This document shows, one piece after another, positions 38,819-49,598 of a stretch of 49,598 nucleotides of DNA. Numbering within the stretch: the first letter of the stretch is position 1; every line of letters begins with the position of its first letter. A program made the position numbers and the translations under genes. Source of the stretch: an uncultured Colwellia sp. (GTDB taxonomy: Bacteria; Pseudomonadota; Gammaproteobacteria; Enterobacterales; Alteromonadaceae); assembly GCA_913062815.1 (NCBI GenBank), contig CAJXWZ010000037.1, positions 1 through 49,598 on the forward strand. Reading direction: 5' to 3'. The notes beneath the pieces were generated by a model, which did no database searches, was not told the origin of the DNA, and saw only the letters and a program-made list of their open reading frames with translations.

Positions 38819-39086
38819 CGATCTTACACAGAAGTTATTAACAAAACTAAGGTTACAAAAGATGTATTGTGGATAAATTAGTGAATAAACCGTTAATTTT
38901 CTATTATTATTCAGTTGTTAACTTTGATAAAAATCAACTCTGTGTATAACTAGGTGTTTTGTACAGGGCTTATAAGTAACTTGATCAAAGTTTGATCACA
39001 GCCTTATCATTAATGTAACATTTTAAAATACTTAATAAAAAAGCACTTACCCACAGAAAATAGCTTCCTTAATAAGTAATAATAAT

Positions 39087-39110
39087 AAGATCTTTATAAA
39101 GATCTTTTTA
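39087..39110 (+). terminator. Palindrome with U-tract in the oriC unwinding region (1)
   Basis: A perfect 20-base palindrome (39087-39106) containing two GATC sites is followed by TTT. It could act as a terminator for mioC transcription as well as forming two of the origin 13-mers. The very short loop makes the terminator role uncertain. Confidence 0.4.
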
Positions 39111-39120
39111 TATATTAGAG

Positions 39121-39141
39121 AGATCGAGACTCGATCTTTTT
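39121..39141 (+). terminator. Palindrome with U-tract in the oriC unwinding region (2)
   Basis: AGATCGAG and CTCGATCT flank a single central base (39121-39137), and a run of T follows immediately. The hairpin has a seven-base-pair stem and GATC sites in both arms. It lies 105 bases before mnmG and looks like an intrinsic terminator embedded in the origin. Confidence 0.45.
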
Positions 39142-39245
39142 AATCATTTGATCGTTTCACTATTGATAAAAAAGAGCTAAAATATGTCTCCTAATTTTCT
39201 TAAGGCCATTTGTCTTAATTATTATTTTCTCAAAGGTTAAAATTT

Positions 39246-41138
39246 ATGTGGTATCAAGAGTCCTATGATGTAATTGTTGTTGGTGGTGGCCATGCAGGCA
39301 CCGAGGCAGCGCTTGCTTCAGCACGAATGGGTTGTAAAACCTTGCTGTTGACTCACAACATAGACACGCTAGGACAGATGTCATGTAATCCAGCCATTGG
39401 TGGTATCGGTAAGGGACATTTAGTTAAAGAAATTGACGCCTTAGGTGGTTTAATGGCTACGGCGATTGATCATAGCGCTATTCAATTTAGAACCTTAAAT
39501 GCCAGTAAAGGACCAGCGGTAAGAGCAACCAGAGCTCAAGCAGACCGTGTTTTGTATAGATCCTTTGTTCGACAATTCCTAGAAAACCAAGAGAACTTAA
39601 CCATTTTTCAACAACCTTGTGATGATTTGATCTTAGAAAATGATCGTATTGTTGGCGTTTCAACCCAAATGGGCCTTAAATTTAAAGGCACAACCGTGGT
39701 ATTGACCGTGGGAACTTTCCTTGCAGGGCAAATACATATTGGTTTGAACAATTACCAAGGTGGCCGAGCAGGTGATCCTGCAAGTTTAAATTTAGCGGCT
39801 AAAATGCGTGATATGCCATTTAGAATGGATCGTTTAAAAACGGGTACACCACCGCGCTTAGATGCAAGATCATTAGATTTTTCTGTGATGGAAGAACAGC
39901 CCGGAGATACACCCTGCCCTGTATTTTCGTTTATGGGGTCTGTTAAGGATCATCCAAAGCAAATTTCTTGTTTTATCACTCATACCAACGAACAAACACA
40001 CCAACATATTCGTGACGGCTTAGATAGATCACCCATGTACACTGGTGTCATTGAAGGTATTGGACCACGCTACTGCCCGTCTATTGAAGATAAAATTACC
40101 CGTTTTGCGGACAAAACTTCACATCAAATTTTTGTAGAGCCAGAAGGCCTAACTACCCATGAAATTTATCCAAACGGCATTTCAACTAGTTTGCCTTTTG
40201 ATGTACAAATGAATTTAGTGCGTTCGATCAAAGGCTTTGAAAATGCATTTATCACACGTCCTGGTTACGCCATAGAATATGATTACTTTGATCCCCGAGA
40301 TTTAAAACAATCATTAGAAAGTAAGTTTATCGACAACCTCTATTTTGCAGGACAAATTAATGGCACTACGGGTTATGAAGAAGCTGGTGCACAAGGATTA
40401 GTTGCTGCCACCAATGCTGCTTGTCGTGTTAAAGGACTTGATGAATTTACTTTAGGTCGAGATCAAGCATATATGGGAGTGCTAATTGATGATTTAGCAA
40501 CGTTAGGTACTAAAGAGCCCTACCGTATGTTTACTTCACGGGCAGAATATCGTTTGTTGTTGCGTGAAGATAATGCTGATATTCGTTTAACCGAAAAAGG
40601 TCGTGAAATAGGTTTAGTAGATGATCTTCGTTGGCAGCGATTTAATGAAAAAATGGAAAATATTGAACTTGAGCGCCAACGATTAAAAGAAACTTGGGTA
40701 CAGAAAGATCAAAGCAATATTGAGCAAGTAAATGCCTTACTTAAAAAACCAATGAGCAAAGAAGCCAACCTTGAAGATTTAATACGTCGACCAGAAGTTC
40801 GTTATGATGATTTAATGAAAATTGAAGGTTTAGGTCCAGCTATTGCAGATACACAAGCAGCAGAGCAAATAGAAATTCAAACAAAGTATGCAGGATATAT
40901 TGACAGACAACGTGATGAAATAGCCAAGAAAAAGCGTAATGAGAACACTTTGATCCCTATAGATTTTGATTATCAACAATTATCAGGTCTTTCAAATGAG
41001 GTAGTAGCCAAGCTAAAAGAAGCACGCCCCGAAACAATTGGTAAAGCATCACGAATTTCTGGTATTACTCCGGCAGCAATTTCGTTATTATTAGTGTACT
41101 TAAAGAAACACGGGTTATTGCGCAAAAAAAGTGCTTAA
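39246..41138 (+). CDS. mnmG: tRNA uridine-34 modification enzyme MnmG (GidA)
   Basis: FAD- and NADH-using partner of MnmE in wobble uridine modification. The 630 residues match E. coli (629). The FAD motif [19 protein letters not shown] is at residue 11. [40 protein letters not shown] with a catalytic cysteine, and [20 protein letters not shown] are intact. The helical C-terminus binds MnmE. It is the first gene right of oriC and leads mnmG-rsmG-parA-parB. AAAGG nine bases before the ATG supports the start. Confidence 0.98.
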   Translation: MWYQESYDVIVVGGGHAGTEAALASARMGCKTLLLTHNIDTLGQMSCNPAIGGIGKGHLVKEIDALGGLMATAIDHSAIQFRTLNASKGPAVRATRAQADRVLYRSFVRQFLENQENLTIFQQPCDDLILENDRIVGVSTQMGLKFKGTTVVLTVGTFLAGQIHIGLNNYQGGRAGDPASLNLAAKMRDMPFRMDRLKTGTPPRLDARSLDFSVMEEQPGDTPCPVFSFMGSVKDHPKQISCFITHTNEQTHQHIRDGLDRSPMYTGVIEGIGPRYCPSIEDKITRFADKTSHQIFVEPEGLTTHEIYPNGISTSLPFDVQMNLVRSIKGFENAFITRPGYAIEYDYFDPRDLKQSLESKFIDNLYFAGQINGTTGYEEAGAQGLVAATNAACRVKGLDEFTLGRDQAYMGVLIDDLATLGTKEPYRMFTSRAEYRLLLREDNADIRLTEKGREIGLVDDLRWQRFNEKMENIELERQRLKETWVQKDQSNIEQVNALLKKPMSKEANLEDLIRRPEVRYDDLMKIEGLGPAIADTQAAEQIEIQTKYAGYIDRQRDEIAKKKRNENTLIPIDFDYQQLSGLSNEVVAKLKEARPETIGKASRISGITPAAISLLLVYLKKHGLLRKKSA

Positions 41139-41187
41139 GCAATGCTTAGACACTAGTTCTATAATCCAAACATATTAAAGCCTTAAC

Positions 41188-41814
41188 ATGACACTAACTT
41201 CATCGCTACAAGACTTAATTGCTAAAACATCACTTCAAGTATCAGAACAACAAGTACAATTACTTATTCAGTATGTAGAATTATTGCATAAATGGAATAA
41301 AGCTTATAATTTGACTTCGGTACGTGAACCACAAGTTATGCTTATAAAGCATATTATGGATAGCCTAATGGTTGGTGAAGTACTTCAAGGCGAAAACTTT
41401 ATTGATGTTGGTACTGGTCCAGGATTACCTGGAATTCCATTAGCTATATTGTATCCTGAACGAAACTTTGTATTATTAGACAGTTTAGGGAAGCGTATTA
41501 CTTTTTTAAGACAAGTTGTATTTCAACTAAAATTGACCAATGTACAACCGATAAAATCACGAGTTGAAGAATATCATGTAGAAAACTCTTTTGATGGGGT
41601 GTTAAGTAGAGCCTTTTCATCATTAAATGATATGGTAAGCTGGTGTTCGCATTTAGTTAGCCAAGAGCATGGACAATTCTTTGCTTTAAAAGGACAATAT
41701 CCTGCGGATGAGTTGGCAAATTTACCCGAAAATATTGCTCTTGTATCTAGTCATGAAATTGTAGTCCCCGAGTTAGTGGGTGAACGTCATGTTCTTATTT
41801 TGAAAAAGTGTTAA
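41188..41814 (+). CDS. rsmG: 16S rRNA (guanine-527 N7)-methyltransferase
   Basis: Methylates G527 of 16S rRNA, in the 530 loop. The 208 residues show the RsmG start pattern ([21 protein letters not shown]), the SAM-binding loop [17 protein letters not shown] and the later LSRAFSSL segment. Loss of this enzyme gives low-level streptomycin resistance in other bacteria. It is 49 bases after mnmG and 27 before parA, in the usual gidA-gidB-parA order. Confidence 0.97.
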   Translation: MTLTSSLQDLIAKTSLQVSEQQVQLLIQYVELLHKWNKAYNLTSVREPQVMLIKHIMDSLMVGEVLQGENFIDVGTGPGLPGIPLAILYPERNFVLLDSLGKRITFLRQVVFQLKLTNVQPIKSRVEEYHVENSFDGVLSRAFSSLNDMVSWCSHLVSQEHGQFFALKGQYPADELANLPENIALVSSHEIVVPELVGERHVLILKKC

Positions 41815-41841
41815 AAAATATAAATAATAATTGAGGCGCTT

Positions 41842-42678
41842 GTGGGAAAAATAATAGCTGTTGCAAATCAAAAAGGTGGCGTTGGCAAAACAACAACTGC
41901 CGTAAATTTAGCTGCCTCGTTAGCTGCGACTAAACGTAAAATTTTACTCATTGATCTTGACCCACAAGGCAATGCCACTATGGCTAGTGGTATAGATAAA
42001 TATGAAGTGCCAGCGACATGTTATGAACTGTTAATTGAAGAAAAGCCTGTTTCAGAAGTTGTACAGACGCAAACGTCAGGTTTATATGATTTACTTGCAG
42101 CTAATAGCGATGTTACCGCAGCTGAAATTAAATTGATGGAAGTGTATGCGCGTGAACAACGGTTAAAAACAGCATTAGCACCAGTAAAAGATTATTACGA
42201 TTTTATTATCATTGATTGCCCTCCTTCACTGAACATGTTAACTGTAAATGCCATGACGGCAGCAGACTCTGTACTTGTACCTATGCAATGCGAATATTAT
42301 GCATTAGAAGGGTTAACTGCGTTAATGGATACTATTTCTAAACTGACATCTGTGGTAAATGACGACCTTCATATAGAAGGTATATTGCGCACTATGTATG
42401 ATCCCCGTAATCGTTTAGCTAATGATGTATCTGAGCAATTAAAACGTCATTTTGGTGATAAAGTTTACCGCAGTGTTATTCCTCGTAATGTTCGTTTAGC
42501 TGAAGCACCTAGCTTTGGCTCTCCTGCTATGTATTATGATAAATCATCAACAGGTGCTAAAGCTTATTTAGCATTAGCAGGTGAAGTATTACGAAACAAT
42601 ACCTCGGATAAAAAAAGTCCTCCTCAAAAATCTGGCAATGAACAAGAAGCTAGTCAAAACAAAAGTACTGCACAGTAA
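41842..42678 (+). CDS. parA: Chromosome partitioning ATPase ParA (Soj)
   Basis: A deviant Walker ATPase that moves ParB-parS complexes during origin segregation. The 278 residues begin GKIIAVANQKGGVGKTTTAVNLAASLA, containing the deviant Walker A lysines. DLDPQGNATMASG and FIIIDCPPSLNMLTVNAM are also present. A 20-residue polar tail rich in Gln, Ser and Lys extends the usual C-terminus. The start is GTG, with GAGG five bases upstream. It is followed at 14 bases by parB. The matching parS sites are in recF. Confidence 0.97.
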   Translation: MGKIIAVANQKGGVGKTTTAVNLAASLAATKRKILLIDLDPQGNATMASGIDKYEVPATCYELLIEEKPVSEVVQTQTSGLYDLLAANSDVTAAEIKLMEVYAREQRLKTALAPVKDYYDFIIIDCPPSLNMLTVNAMTAADSVLVPMQCEYYALEGLTALMDTISKLTSVVNDDLHIEGILRTMYDPRNRLANDVSEQLKRHFGDKVYRSVIPRNVRLAEAPSFGSPAMYYDKSSTGAKAYLALAGEVLRNNTSDKKSPPQKSGNEQEASQNKSTAQ

Positions 42679-42692
42679 TATCAAGGAAACTT

Positions 42693-43586
42693 ATGAGCCC
42701 AGCAAAAAAAAGAGGTTTAGGCAGAGGCCTTGACGCATTACTTACGCCACAAGTTAAGGCATCTATAGAAGATAGTGAAGTTGAAGCAGTTTCACTTAAA
42801 CCTAAAGATGGTGACTTAAGCAAAATAGCGATTAACAAACTAACGCCAGGTAAATACCAACCGCGTAAAGATATGTCAGATGCTGCCCTTGAAGAACTGT
42901 CGTTGTCTATTCAATCGCAAGGTATTATTCAACCTATTGTTATTAGACTAATAGACCAAGAAGAAGAGCAATACGAAATAATCGCTGGTGAACGTCGCTG
43001 GCGTGCTGCGCAATTAGCGCAACTGTCAGAAGTTCCATGTTTAATTAAAGATGTACCTGATGAATCAGCCGTCGCTATTGCCTTAATAGAAAATATTCAA
43101 CGTGAAGATTTAAATGCGATGGAAGAAGCCATTGCATTAGAACGCCTCTTGACTGAGTTTGATTTAACTCATCAAGAAGTTGCGTTAGCAATAGGAAAGT
43201 CTCGCACTACAGTCACGAATCTTTTGCGCTTAAATAACTTGAACGAAGAAGTAAAAACTTTTTTAGAAAATGGTGATATAGAAATGGGACATGCACGTGC
43301 TTTATTAGCGCTTGCTGATGGTCTTCAGGCGAGTGCAGCCAGAACGGTAGCAGCAAAAGAGCTAACCGTGAGAGAAACAGAAGCACTGATTAAAAAAATT
43401 CAAAATCCGAGTGTTGAAAAACCAACCAAAGAGAAAGATCAAACAAGTATTAATATTGAATCTAACTTAAGTGATAAATTGGGATTGAAAGTTGCTGTCA
43501 GTCACAATAAAAAAGGTAAGGGTAAGCTAGTGATCTCTTATGCTAATTTAGCTGAGTTAGATGAGTTTATTGCTAAAATCAACTAA
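42693..43586 (+). CDS. parB: Chromosome partitioning protein ParB (Spo0J)
   Basis: Binds parS and spreads as a CTP-dependent clamp. Of 297 residues, the N-terminus KKRGLGRGLDALL is the ParA-stimulating segment. The ParB/Srx CTP-binding domain has PGKYQPRKDM, GIIQPIVIR and the GERRWRAAQLA box. ENIQREDLNAMEEA leads into the helix-turn-helix (LTHQEVALAIGKSRTTVTNLLRL). A C-terminal dimerisation domain follows a charged linker. AAGGA ahead of the ATG supports the start. Confidence 0.97.
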   Translation: MSPAKKRGLGRGLDALLTPQVKASIEDSEVEAVSLKPKDGDLSKIAINKLTPGKYQPRKDMSDAALEELSLSIQSQGIIQPIVIRLIDQEEEQYEIIAGERRWRAAQLAQLSEVPCLIKDVPDESAVAIALIENIQREDLNAMEEAIALERLLTEFDLTHQEVALAIGKSRTTVTNLLRLNNLNEEVKTFLENGDIEMGHARALLALADGLQASAARTVAAKELTVRETEALIKKIQNPSVEKPTKEKDQTSINIESNLSDKLGLKVAVSHNKKGKGKLVISYANLAELDEFIAKIN

Positions 43587-43904
43587 CCTTTTATGAACTT
43601 TTTTGTCGTTTATCTCAGTTAAACTCATCTGAGCTGAAAGAGGCAATCAGCTTGTGAGCTTTTGCCTTCCTTAAATTGTACTACTCCTTTAGTTGCATTT
43701 ATCAAAAAAATAATAATAATTCGCACAAATAAAGGGCGTTCATTGCCCTATTATCTTGCAAAAAAAGCCAAGTTAAGTATACTTGCGCAAACTTTTTAGC
43801 GTTAAAGTTTTTACTTTAAAAAACTCTGTATACTACGAGTTTATTCGTATATAGAACAGTCGTTATTATGAATAACAATTTTAAGTAATTTTTAGTAAGT
43901 AGTA
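43587..43904 (+). promoter_or_regulatory. parB-atpI intergenic region: hairpins and probable atp promoter
   Basis: 318 bases without a gene. A hairpin (AGGCAA 43641-43646 with TTGCCT 43662-43667, plus an inner AGCT/AGCT pair) is a plausible but T-poor terminator for the par genes. A TATACT at 43829-43834 is a candidate -10 for the ATP synthase operon, about 70 bases before atpI. No matching -35 is convincing. The rest is AT-rich with no clear signal. Confidence 0.45.
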
Positions 43905-44285
43905 ATGAATAATAAATTAACTAAAGCAGGGCGAAAATTTGCCCTTTACCAAATATTATTCACTGTTTCCATAGTGTTACTTACTGCGCTAATAATTTAT
44001 TTTATTTTGGGATGGTTCGCTGCTAAATCAACAATTGTTGGTGGCTTTGTAGTAATCATTCCTAACATGGTATTTGCCTATAAAGCATTTAAATATGCTG
44101 GGGCACAAGCGTCGAGACAGGTGGTTGACTCCTTTTTTAGCGGCGTAAAATTGAAAATGGCTTTGATGGCACTTTTATTAGCACTCGCCTTTAAATTTTT
44201 AGTGTTAATGCCTATGCCATTTTTTGCAATGTTCAGTTTAGTTTTAGTGTTGCCAGCAGTGACACCATTTCTTTTTAAAAACTAA
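43905..44285 (+). CDS. atpI: ATP synthase accessory protein I
   Basis: A 126-residue inner membrane protein with four predicted helices (about residues 14-34, 37-58, 82-99 and 103-122). AtpI assists c-ring assembly and is not part of the final enzyme. Sequence conservation in the family is low, so the call rests on membrane pattern, length and position as the first gene of the atp operon. It lies 66 bases before atpB. Confidence 0.9.
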   Translation: MNNKLTKAGRKFALYQILFTVSIVLLTALIIYFILGWFAAKSTIVGGFVVIIPNMVFAYKAFKYAGAQASRQVVDSFFSGVKLKMALMALLLALAFKFLVLMPMPFFAMFSLVLVLPAVTPFLFKN

Positions 44286-44327
44286 GCAATATTGCAGATG
44301 AACAGAATTAACAATATTTAATTTTAA

Positions 44328-45494
<1,167 letters not shown>

Positions 45495-45542
45495 TTTCAC
45501 CACTTTATTTTATTAACGAATAATTGATTAGGAGGTACACAA

Positions 45543-46013
45543 ATGAATATTAATGCCACTATTATTGGCCAATTAATTGCGTTTGTCGTATTTGTAATTT
45601 TCTGTATGAAGTTTGTATGGCCGCCAATTATGGCTGCTATCGAAGCTCGTCAAGCAACTATTGCTGACGGTCTTGCGGCTTCAGACCGTGCTGCTAAAGA
45701 TCTTGAGCTTGCTCAAGAAAAAGCGACTACTCAACTAAAAGAAGCTAAAGTTCAAGCTGCGTCTATTGTAGATGCTGCGAAAAAACTTGAAGCTAAAATT
45801 GTTGAAGAAGCTGCTGGTAAAGCACAAGCTGAGAAAGAAAGAATCTTAGCGTCTGGTCACACAGAAATCGAAACTGAACGTAACCGTGCTAAAGAAGAAC
45901 TACGCCAACAAGTGGCCGTTCTTGCTGTAGTCGGTGCCGAGAAAATTCTTGAGCGTTCAATAGATGCTGCTGTTCACAGCGACATCTTAGACAAACTCGT
46001 CGCTGAGCTTTAA
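45543..46013 (+). CDS. atpF: ATP synthase subunit b
   Basis: The peripheral stalk subunit, 156 residues as in E. coli. One N-terminal membrane helix ([20 protein letters not shown], then CMKFVWPPI) is followed by a long alanine- and glutamate-rich amphipathic helix that forms the dimeric stalk. It ends near [24 protein letters not shown], which contacts subunit delta. AGGAGG lies a few bases before the ATG. Confidence 0.97.
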   Translation: MNINATIIGQLIAFVVFVIFCMKFVWPPIMAAIEARQATIADGLAASDRAAKDLELAQEKATTQLKEAKVQAASIVDAAKKLEAKIVEEAAGKAQAEKERILASGHTEIETERNRAKEELRQQVAVLAVVGAEKILERSIDAAVHSDILDKLVAEL

Positions 46014-46026
46014 GGGGATTACGCGT

Positions 46027-46560
46027 ATGTCAGAATTGACAACTATCGCTCGTCCTTACGCTAAAGCAGCGTTTGATTTTGCTGTAGAAGCTAATGCTAT
46101 TGAAAGTTGGTTAGAACAACTAACTTTCGCTGCTCAAGTTTCTCAAGACGACACAATCCAAGCCTACCTTAGTGGTGGTGTTTCGGTTGAGCAAGCGACA
46201 ACATTATTTTTAAATGTTTGTGGTGAGCAAGTTGAAAGCAAGGGTCAAAACTTTTTGAAGTTAATGGCTGAAAATCATCGTTTGCTGGCACTACCACAAG
46301 TTTTAGAAGAGTTTTGCCAATTAAAAGCAGAACATGAAAAAATTGTGAATGTTGATGTTACTTCTGCTGTTAAATTAAAAGCAGCACAAACAAAAACATT
46401 AAGCGCCGCGCTTGAAAAGCGTTTAGCACGTAAAGTAAAGCTCAATTGTAAAGTTAGCAAAGACATCATATCAGGCTTGGTAATTCAAGCAGGCGATATG
46501 GTCATAGACGGTTCTATCAAAGGTAAATTGAACCGTTTAACGCAAACATTACAATCCTAG
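46027..46560 (+). CDS. atpH: ATP synthase subunit delta
   Basis: Joins the b stalk to the top of the F1 head. The 177 residues match E. coli. The helical N-terminal domain opens TIARPYAKAAFDFAVE, and the C-terminal part ends SGLVIQAGDMVIDGSIKGKLNRL, the family's most conserved stretch. It is 13 bases after atpF and 25 before atpA. Confidence 0.97.
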   Translation: MSELTTIARPYAKAAFDFAVEANAIESWLEQLTFAAQVSQDDTIQAYLSGGVSVEQATTLFLNVCGEQVESKGQNFLKLMAENHRLLALPQVLEEFCQLKAEHEKIVNVDVTSAVKLKAAQTKTLSAALEKRLARKVKLNCKVSKDIISGLVIQAGDMVIDGSIKGKLNRLTQTLQS

Positions 46561-46585
46561 CACTGATTAAATAAGGGAACAGAGC

Positions 46586-48127
46586 ATGCAACTGAATTCC
46601 ACTGAAATCGCTGAACTGATCAAAAATCGTATTGAACAGTTTGACGTTGTCAGCGAAGCTCGCAACGAAGGTACTATCGTTTCTGTAACAGACGGTATCA
46701 TTCGTATCCATGGCCTTGCCGATGTAATGCAAGGCGAAATGATCGAACTTCCTGGTAGCCGTTTTGCTATCGCACTAAACTTAGACCGTGATTCGGTCGG
46801 CGCGGTAGTTATGGGTCCGTACGCGGATCTAGCTGAAGGACAAAAAGTAAAAGGTACTGGACGTATTTTAGAAGTACCTGTAGGTCGTGGCTTATTGGGC
46901 CGCGTAGTTAACACGTTAGGTGAACCAATTGATGGCAAAGGCCCAATTGAAAACGATGGCTTCTCTCCTGTAGAAGTTGTTGCACCAGGTGTTATCGAAC
47001 GTAAATCAGTTGACCAACCAGTACAAACTGGTATCAAGTCAATTGATGCTATGATTCCAATTGGTCGTGGTCAACGTGAATTAATCATTGGTGACCGTCA
47101 AATCGGTAAATCAGCGATTGCACTAGATGCCATAATTAACCAAAAGAACACAGGTATCAAAAGTATTTATGTAGCGATTGGCCAAAAAGCCTCTACTGTT
47201 GCAAATGTAGTGCGTAGCTTAGAAGAGCACGGCGCATTATCAAATACTATTGTTGTTGTTGCCTCAGCTTCTGAAGCGGCTGCACTTCAATACCTTGCAC
47301 CATACGCTGGTTGTTCTATGGGTGAATACTTCCGTGACCGCGGTGAAGATGCGTTGATCGTATATGATGATTTGTCTAAGCAAGCTGTTGCTTATCGTCA
47401 AATTTCATTACTACTTCGTCGTCCGCCAGGTCGTGAAGCATACCCAGGTGACGTTTTCTATCTTCATAGTCGTTTATTAGAACGTGCTGCTCGTGTAAAC
47501 GAAGCATACGTTGAAAAATTCACTAACGGTGAAGTAAAAGGTAAAACAGGTTCTTTAACTGCCTTACCTATTATTGAAACGCAAGCAGGTGATGTATCTG
47601 CCTTCGTACCAACAAACGTAATATCGATTACTGATGGTCAAATATTCCTAGAGTCTGATTTATTCAACTCAGGTATACGTCCTGCAGTAAATGCTGGTTT
47701 ATCAGTATCTCGTGTTGGTGGTGCTGCGCAAACGAAAATTATCAAGAAACTTGGTGGTGGTATTCGTTTAGCATTAGCTCAATACCGTGAATTAGCAGCA
47801 TTTGCTCAATTTGCCTCAGATTTAGATGACGCGACTCGCGCTCAATTAGAGCATGGTCAACGTGTAACTGAATTAATGAAGCAAAAGCAATACAGCCCAC
47901 TATCAGTAGCTGAAACTGCCGTATCATTATTTGCTGCGGAAAAAGGTTTCTTAAACGACGTTGCCATTAACAAAGTTAATGATTTAGAAGACGCGTTACA
48001 TGCTTACATGAATAGTGATCAAGCTGAGCTTATGGCTACTATTAACGAATCAGGTAACTACGATAAAGACATCGAAGCAAGTTTGACGAAAGCACTTGAA
48101 ACATTCAAGTCTACGCAAACTTGGTAA
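46586..48127 (+). CDS. atpA: ATP synthase subunit alpha
   Basis: The non-catalytic nucleotide-binding subunit of F1. The 513 residues equal E. coli. The Walker A is GDRQIGKSA, where E. coli has GDRQTGKTA: a conservative difference that keeps the lysine and hydroxyl. [38 protein letters not shown] sequence carries Walker B and the arginine-rich interface. ISVTDGQIF-equivalent [16 protein letters not shown] and [18 protein letters not shown] with the arginine finger are present. Confidence 0.98.
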   Translation: MQLNSTEIAELIKNRIEQFDVVSEARNEGTIVSVTDGIIRIHGLADVMQGEMIELPGSRFAIALNLDRDSVGAVVMGPYADLAEGQKVKGTGRILEVPVGRGLLGRVVNTLGEPIDGKGPIENDGFSPVEVVAPGVIERKSVDQPVQTGIKSIDAMIPIGRGQRELIIGDRQIGKSAIALDAIINQKNTGIKSIYVAIGQKASTVANVVRSLEEHGALSNTIVVVASASEAAALQYLAPYAGCSMGEYFRDRGEDALIVYDDLSKQAVAYRQISLLLRRPPGREAYPGDVFYLHSRLLERAARVNEAYVEKFTNGEVKGKTGSLTALPIIETQAGDVSAFVPTNVISITDGQIFLESDLFNSGIRPAVNAGLSVSRVGGAAQTKIIKKLGGGIRLALAQYRELAAFAQFASDLDDATRAQLEHGQRVTELMKQKQYSPLSVAETAVSLFAAEKGFLNDVAINKVNDLEDALHAYMNSDQAELMATINESGNYDKDIEASLTKALETFKSTQTW

Positions 48128-48164
48128 GAAGTTTTTAATTAAGTAATCTTTTCGGAGAAGAGTC

Positions 48165-49028
48165 ATGGCCGTTGGTAAAGAAATAAAAACCAAGATTGCG
48201 AGTGTTCAAAACACTCAAAAGATCACAAACGCTATGGAAATGGTTGCCGCTTCTAAAATGCGCAAAGCGCAAGAGGGCATGGCAGCCTCTCGTCCATATG
48301 CGACAAATATACGTAACGTGATCGGTCATATCGCGCTTGGTAACTTGGAATATCGTCATCCATATATGGAAGAACGTCCAGTTAAGCGTGTTGGCTATAT
48401 TGTTGTATCAACAGACCGTGGTTTGTGTGGTGGTTTAAATATTAATCTATTTAAACAAGTGCTAGCTGATGCTGCTAAATGGCAGGGTCAAGAAGCTGAA
48501 GTTGAATTTGCGGTAGTAGGCTCTAAGGCTACTTCGTTCTTCAACAACATGGGCGCTAAAGTCACTGCACAAATATCAGGCTTAGGCGATAGACCGTCAC
48601 TTACTGACTTAGTTGGTAGTGTACAGGTTATGCTTAAAGCTTATGATGATGGTGAAATTGATAAGTTGTTCATTGTATATAACAAGTTTGTTAATACCAT
48701 GACACAAGAACCAACAATCGATCAGTTATTACCTTTACCTAAATCTGACGATGAAGAAATTAAGCATCGTTGGGATTACATATACGAACCAGACGCTAAC
48801 GTATTGTTAGATCAATTGTTGGTCCGTTATGTAGAATCGCAAGTATACCAAGGTGTGGTTGAAAACCTAGCCTGTGAACAAGCTGCCCGTATGGTAGCCA
48901 TGAAAGCCGCAACAGATAATGCTGGTGAGCTAATTGATGATTTACAACTGGTGTACAACAAAGCGCGTCAAGCAGCAATTACTCAAGAATTGGGTGAAAT
49001 TGTTGCTGGTGCAGCTGCGGTTGGTTAA
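48165..49028 (+). CDS. atpG: ATP synthase subunit gamma
   Basis: The rotating central shaft. The 287 residues match the E. coli length. The N-terminal helix ([20 protein letters not shown], then [15 protein letters not shown]) and the C-terminal helix ([20 protein letters not shown], then [17 protein letters not shown]) form the coiled-coil axle. The Rossmann-like domain includes [12 protein letters not shown]. It is followed by an 84-base spacer with a stem-loop before atpD. Confidence 0.98.
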   Translation: MAVGKEIKTKIASVQNTQKITNAMEMVAASKMRKAQEGMAASRPYATNIRNVIGHIALGNLEYRHPYMEERPVKRVGYIVVSTDRGLCGGLNINLFKQVLADAAKWQGQEAEVEFAVVGSKATSFFNNMGAKVTAQISGLGDRPSLTDLVGSVQVMLKAYDDGEIDKLFIVYNKFVNTMTQEPTIDQLLPLPKSDDEEIKHRWDYIYEPDANVLLDQLLVRYVESQVYQGVVENLACEQAARMVAMKAATDNAGELIDDLQLVYNKARQAAITQELGEIVAGAAAVG

Positions 49029-49064
49029 GTGTAATTAACATAAACGTTTTCGTAATTTAACGAC

Positions 49065-49094
49065 AAGCTAGCCGCGTAAAACGTTGGTTAGCTT
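49065..49094 (+). repeat. Stem-loop in the atpG-atpD spacer
   Basis: AAGCTAGCC (49065-49073) pairs with GGTTAGCTT (49086-49094) through nine positions including one G-U, around a 12-base loop. The stem ends 18 bases before the atpD ATG and is not followed by a U-tract. An RNA-processing or translational role is possible. Confidence 0.35.
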
Positions 49095-49112
49095 AAATTA
49101 AGAGGAATAAAC

Positions 49113-49598
49113 ATGAGTACAGGTAAAGTCGTCCAAATCATTGGCGCAGTTGTGGATGTTGAATTTCCACAAGATGCCGTACCTCAGGTATATGACGCAT
49201 TAAATGTAACTGAAGGTGACCTTGAAGGTTTAGTACTTGAAGTGCAACAGCAGCTTGGTGGCGGCGTTGTACGTACTATTGCAATGGGTACCTCAGACGG
49301 TTTACGTCGTGGTCTGAATGTAGTAAATACAGGTAATAATATTCAAGTACCTGTTGGTGTTGAGACTTTAGGTCGCATCATGAACGTACTTGGTGAGCCT
49401 ATTGATGAAGCTGGCCCTATCGGCGAAAAAGACCGTTGGTCAATTCACCGTGAAGCACCAGCTTACGCAGAACAAGCCATGTCTAACGAGTTGTTAGAAA
49501 CAGGTATCAAAGTAATCGATCTAGTTTGTCCATTCGCTAAGGGTGGTAAAGTTGGTCTTTTCGGTGGTGCTGGTGTTGGTAAAACAGTAAACATGATG
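49113..49598 (+). CDS. atpD: ATP synthase subunit beta (cut by the window end)
   Basis: The first 162 codons of the catalytic F1 subunit; the gene continues past the right edge. It begins [20 protein letters not shown], continues through the N-terminal barrel, and stops just after the complete P-loop [17 protein letters not shown] lies six to seven bases before the ATG. The missing two thirds should hold the catalytic glutamate and the DELSEED region. Confidence 0.97.
   Translation, partial: MSTGKVVQIIGAVVDVEFPQDAVPQVYDALNVTEGDLEGLVLEVQQQLGGGVVRTIAMGTSDGLRRGLNVVNTGNNIQVPVGVETLGRIMNVLGEPIDEAGPIGEKDRWSIHREAPAYAEQAMSNELLETGIKVIDLVCPFAKGGKVGLFGGAGVGKTVNMM

Larger units (their letters stand above)
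38860..39160. other. oriC: Chromosomal replication origin oriC
   Basis: The 427-base gap between mioC and mnmG (38819-39245) has the E. coli oriC layout in the same gene context. DnaA boxes: TGTGGATAA (38868-38876, perfect, R4 position), TGTGTATAA (38941-38949, identical to E. coli R2), and TTACCCACA (39047-39055, one mismatch, R1 position). A 17-base inverted repeat with two GATCs is at 38982-38998. The unwinding element at 39081-39150 is AT-rich and has five GATC sites beginning at 39089, 39101, 39122, 39133 and 39150. These give 13-mers of the GATCTTTTTATAT kind. GATC density points to Dam/SeqA control. Confidence 0.88.

Overview
The window is about 50 kb of chromosome from a low-GC, probably cold-marine gammaproteobacterium of the Alteromonadales. 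Colwellia or a close relative fits best. This rests on the AT-rich coding style, on protein sequences close to E. coli YrdA, Smg, MioC, TusA and AtpE, on the presence of chromosomal ParA/ParB next to mnmG-rsmG, and on a gene order that, from memory, matches Shewanella around its origin. It spans the replication origin and its flanks. I see no CRISPR array, insertion sequence, prophage or tRNA gene.

Layout. (1) 1-70: a leftward rRNA-type P1 promoter at the very edge, so an rRNA operon probably lies just outside. (2) 243-7.5 kb: yrdA, then the minus-strand genes aroE-yrdB, ompW, and a translation, DNA-uptake and purine run read leftward (LysM/TsaP-like protein, dprA, smg, yrdD, purE, tsaC). (3) 7.7-12 kb: def-fmt-rsmB-trkA rightward, meeting pepQ-yigZ-trkH head-on. 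(4) 15.5-21.8 kb: slt, tusA, lepB, glyQS. (5) 21.9-28.1 kb: dnaA-dnaN-recF-gyrB on the minus strand, divergent from rpmH-rnpA-yidD-yidC-mnmE. Two perfect parS sites lie inside recF. (6) 32.8-38.1 kb: an accessory block not expected between mnmE and mioC. It holds a subclass B1 metallo-beta-lactamase, a GFA-domain protein, an acetyltransferase, a PP2C phosphatase-kinase fusion and a nitrate/nitrite transporter. (7) 38.35-39.2 kb: mioC and then oriC, with DnaA boxes, GATC clusters and AT-rich 13-mers. (8) 39.2-43.6 kb: mnmG-rsmG-parA-parB. (9) 43.9 kb to the right edge: the F1Fo ATP synthase operon atpIBEFHAG, with atpD cut by the window end.

How it works together. The central part is an origin macrodomain. 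DnaA and the beta clamp are encoded about 11 kb from oriC. ParA/ParB are encoded 3 kb to the other side, and the ParB-binding parS sites sit 14-15 kb from oriC in recF. High-demand genes (rRNA promoter, ribosomal protein L34, YidC insertase, ATP synthase) cluster where gene dosage is highest.

The less ordinary points are the B1 beta-lactamase with a complete two-zinc site, the nitrate transporter-kinase pair without its reductase genes, a degenerate second copy of the yidD 3' end before yidC, overlapping terminator-like and unwinding-element palindromes in oriC, a multi-hairpin atpB-atpE spacer, and a perfect FNR-type box upstream of ompW. I did not find a clearly undescribed system.
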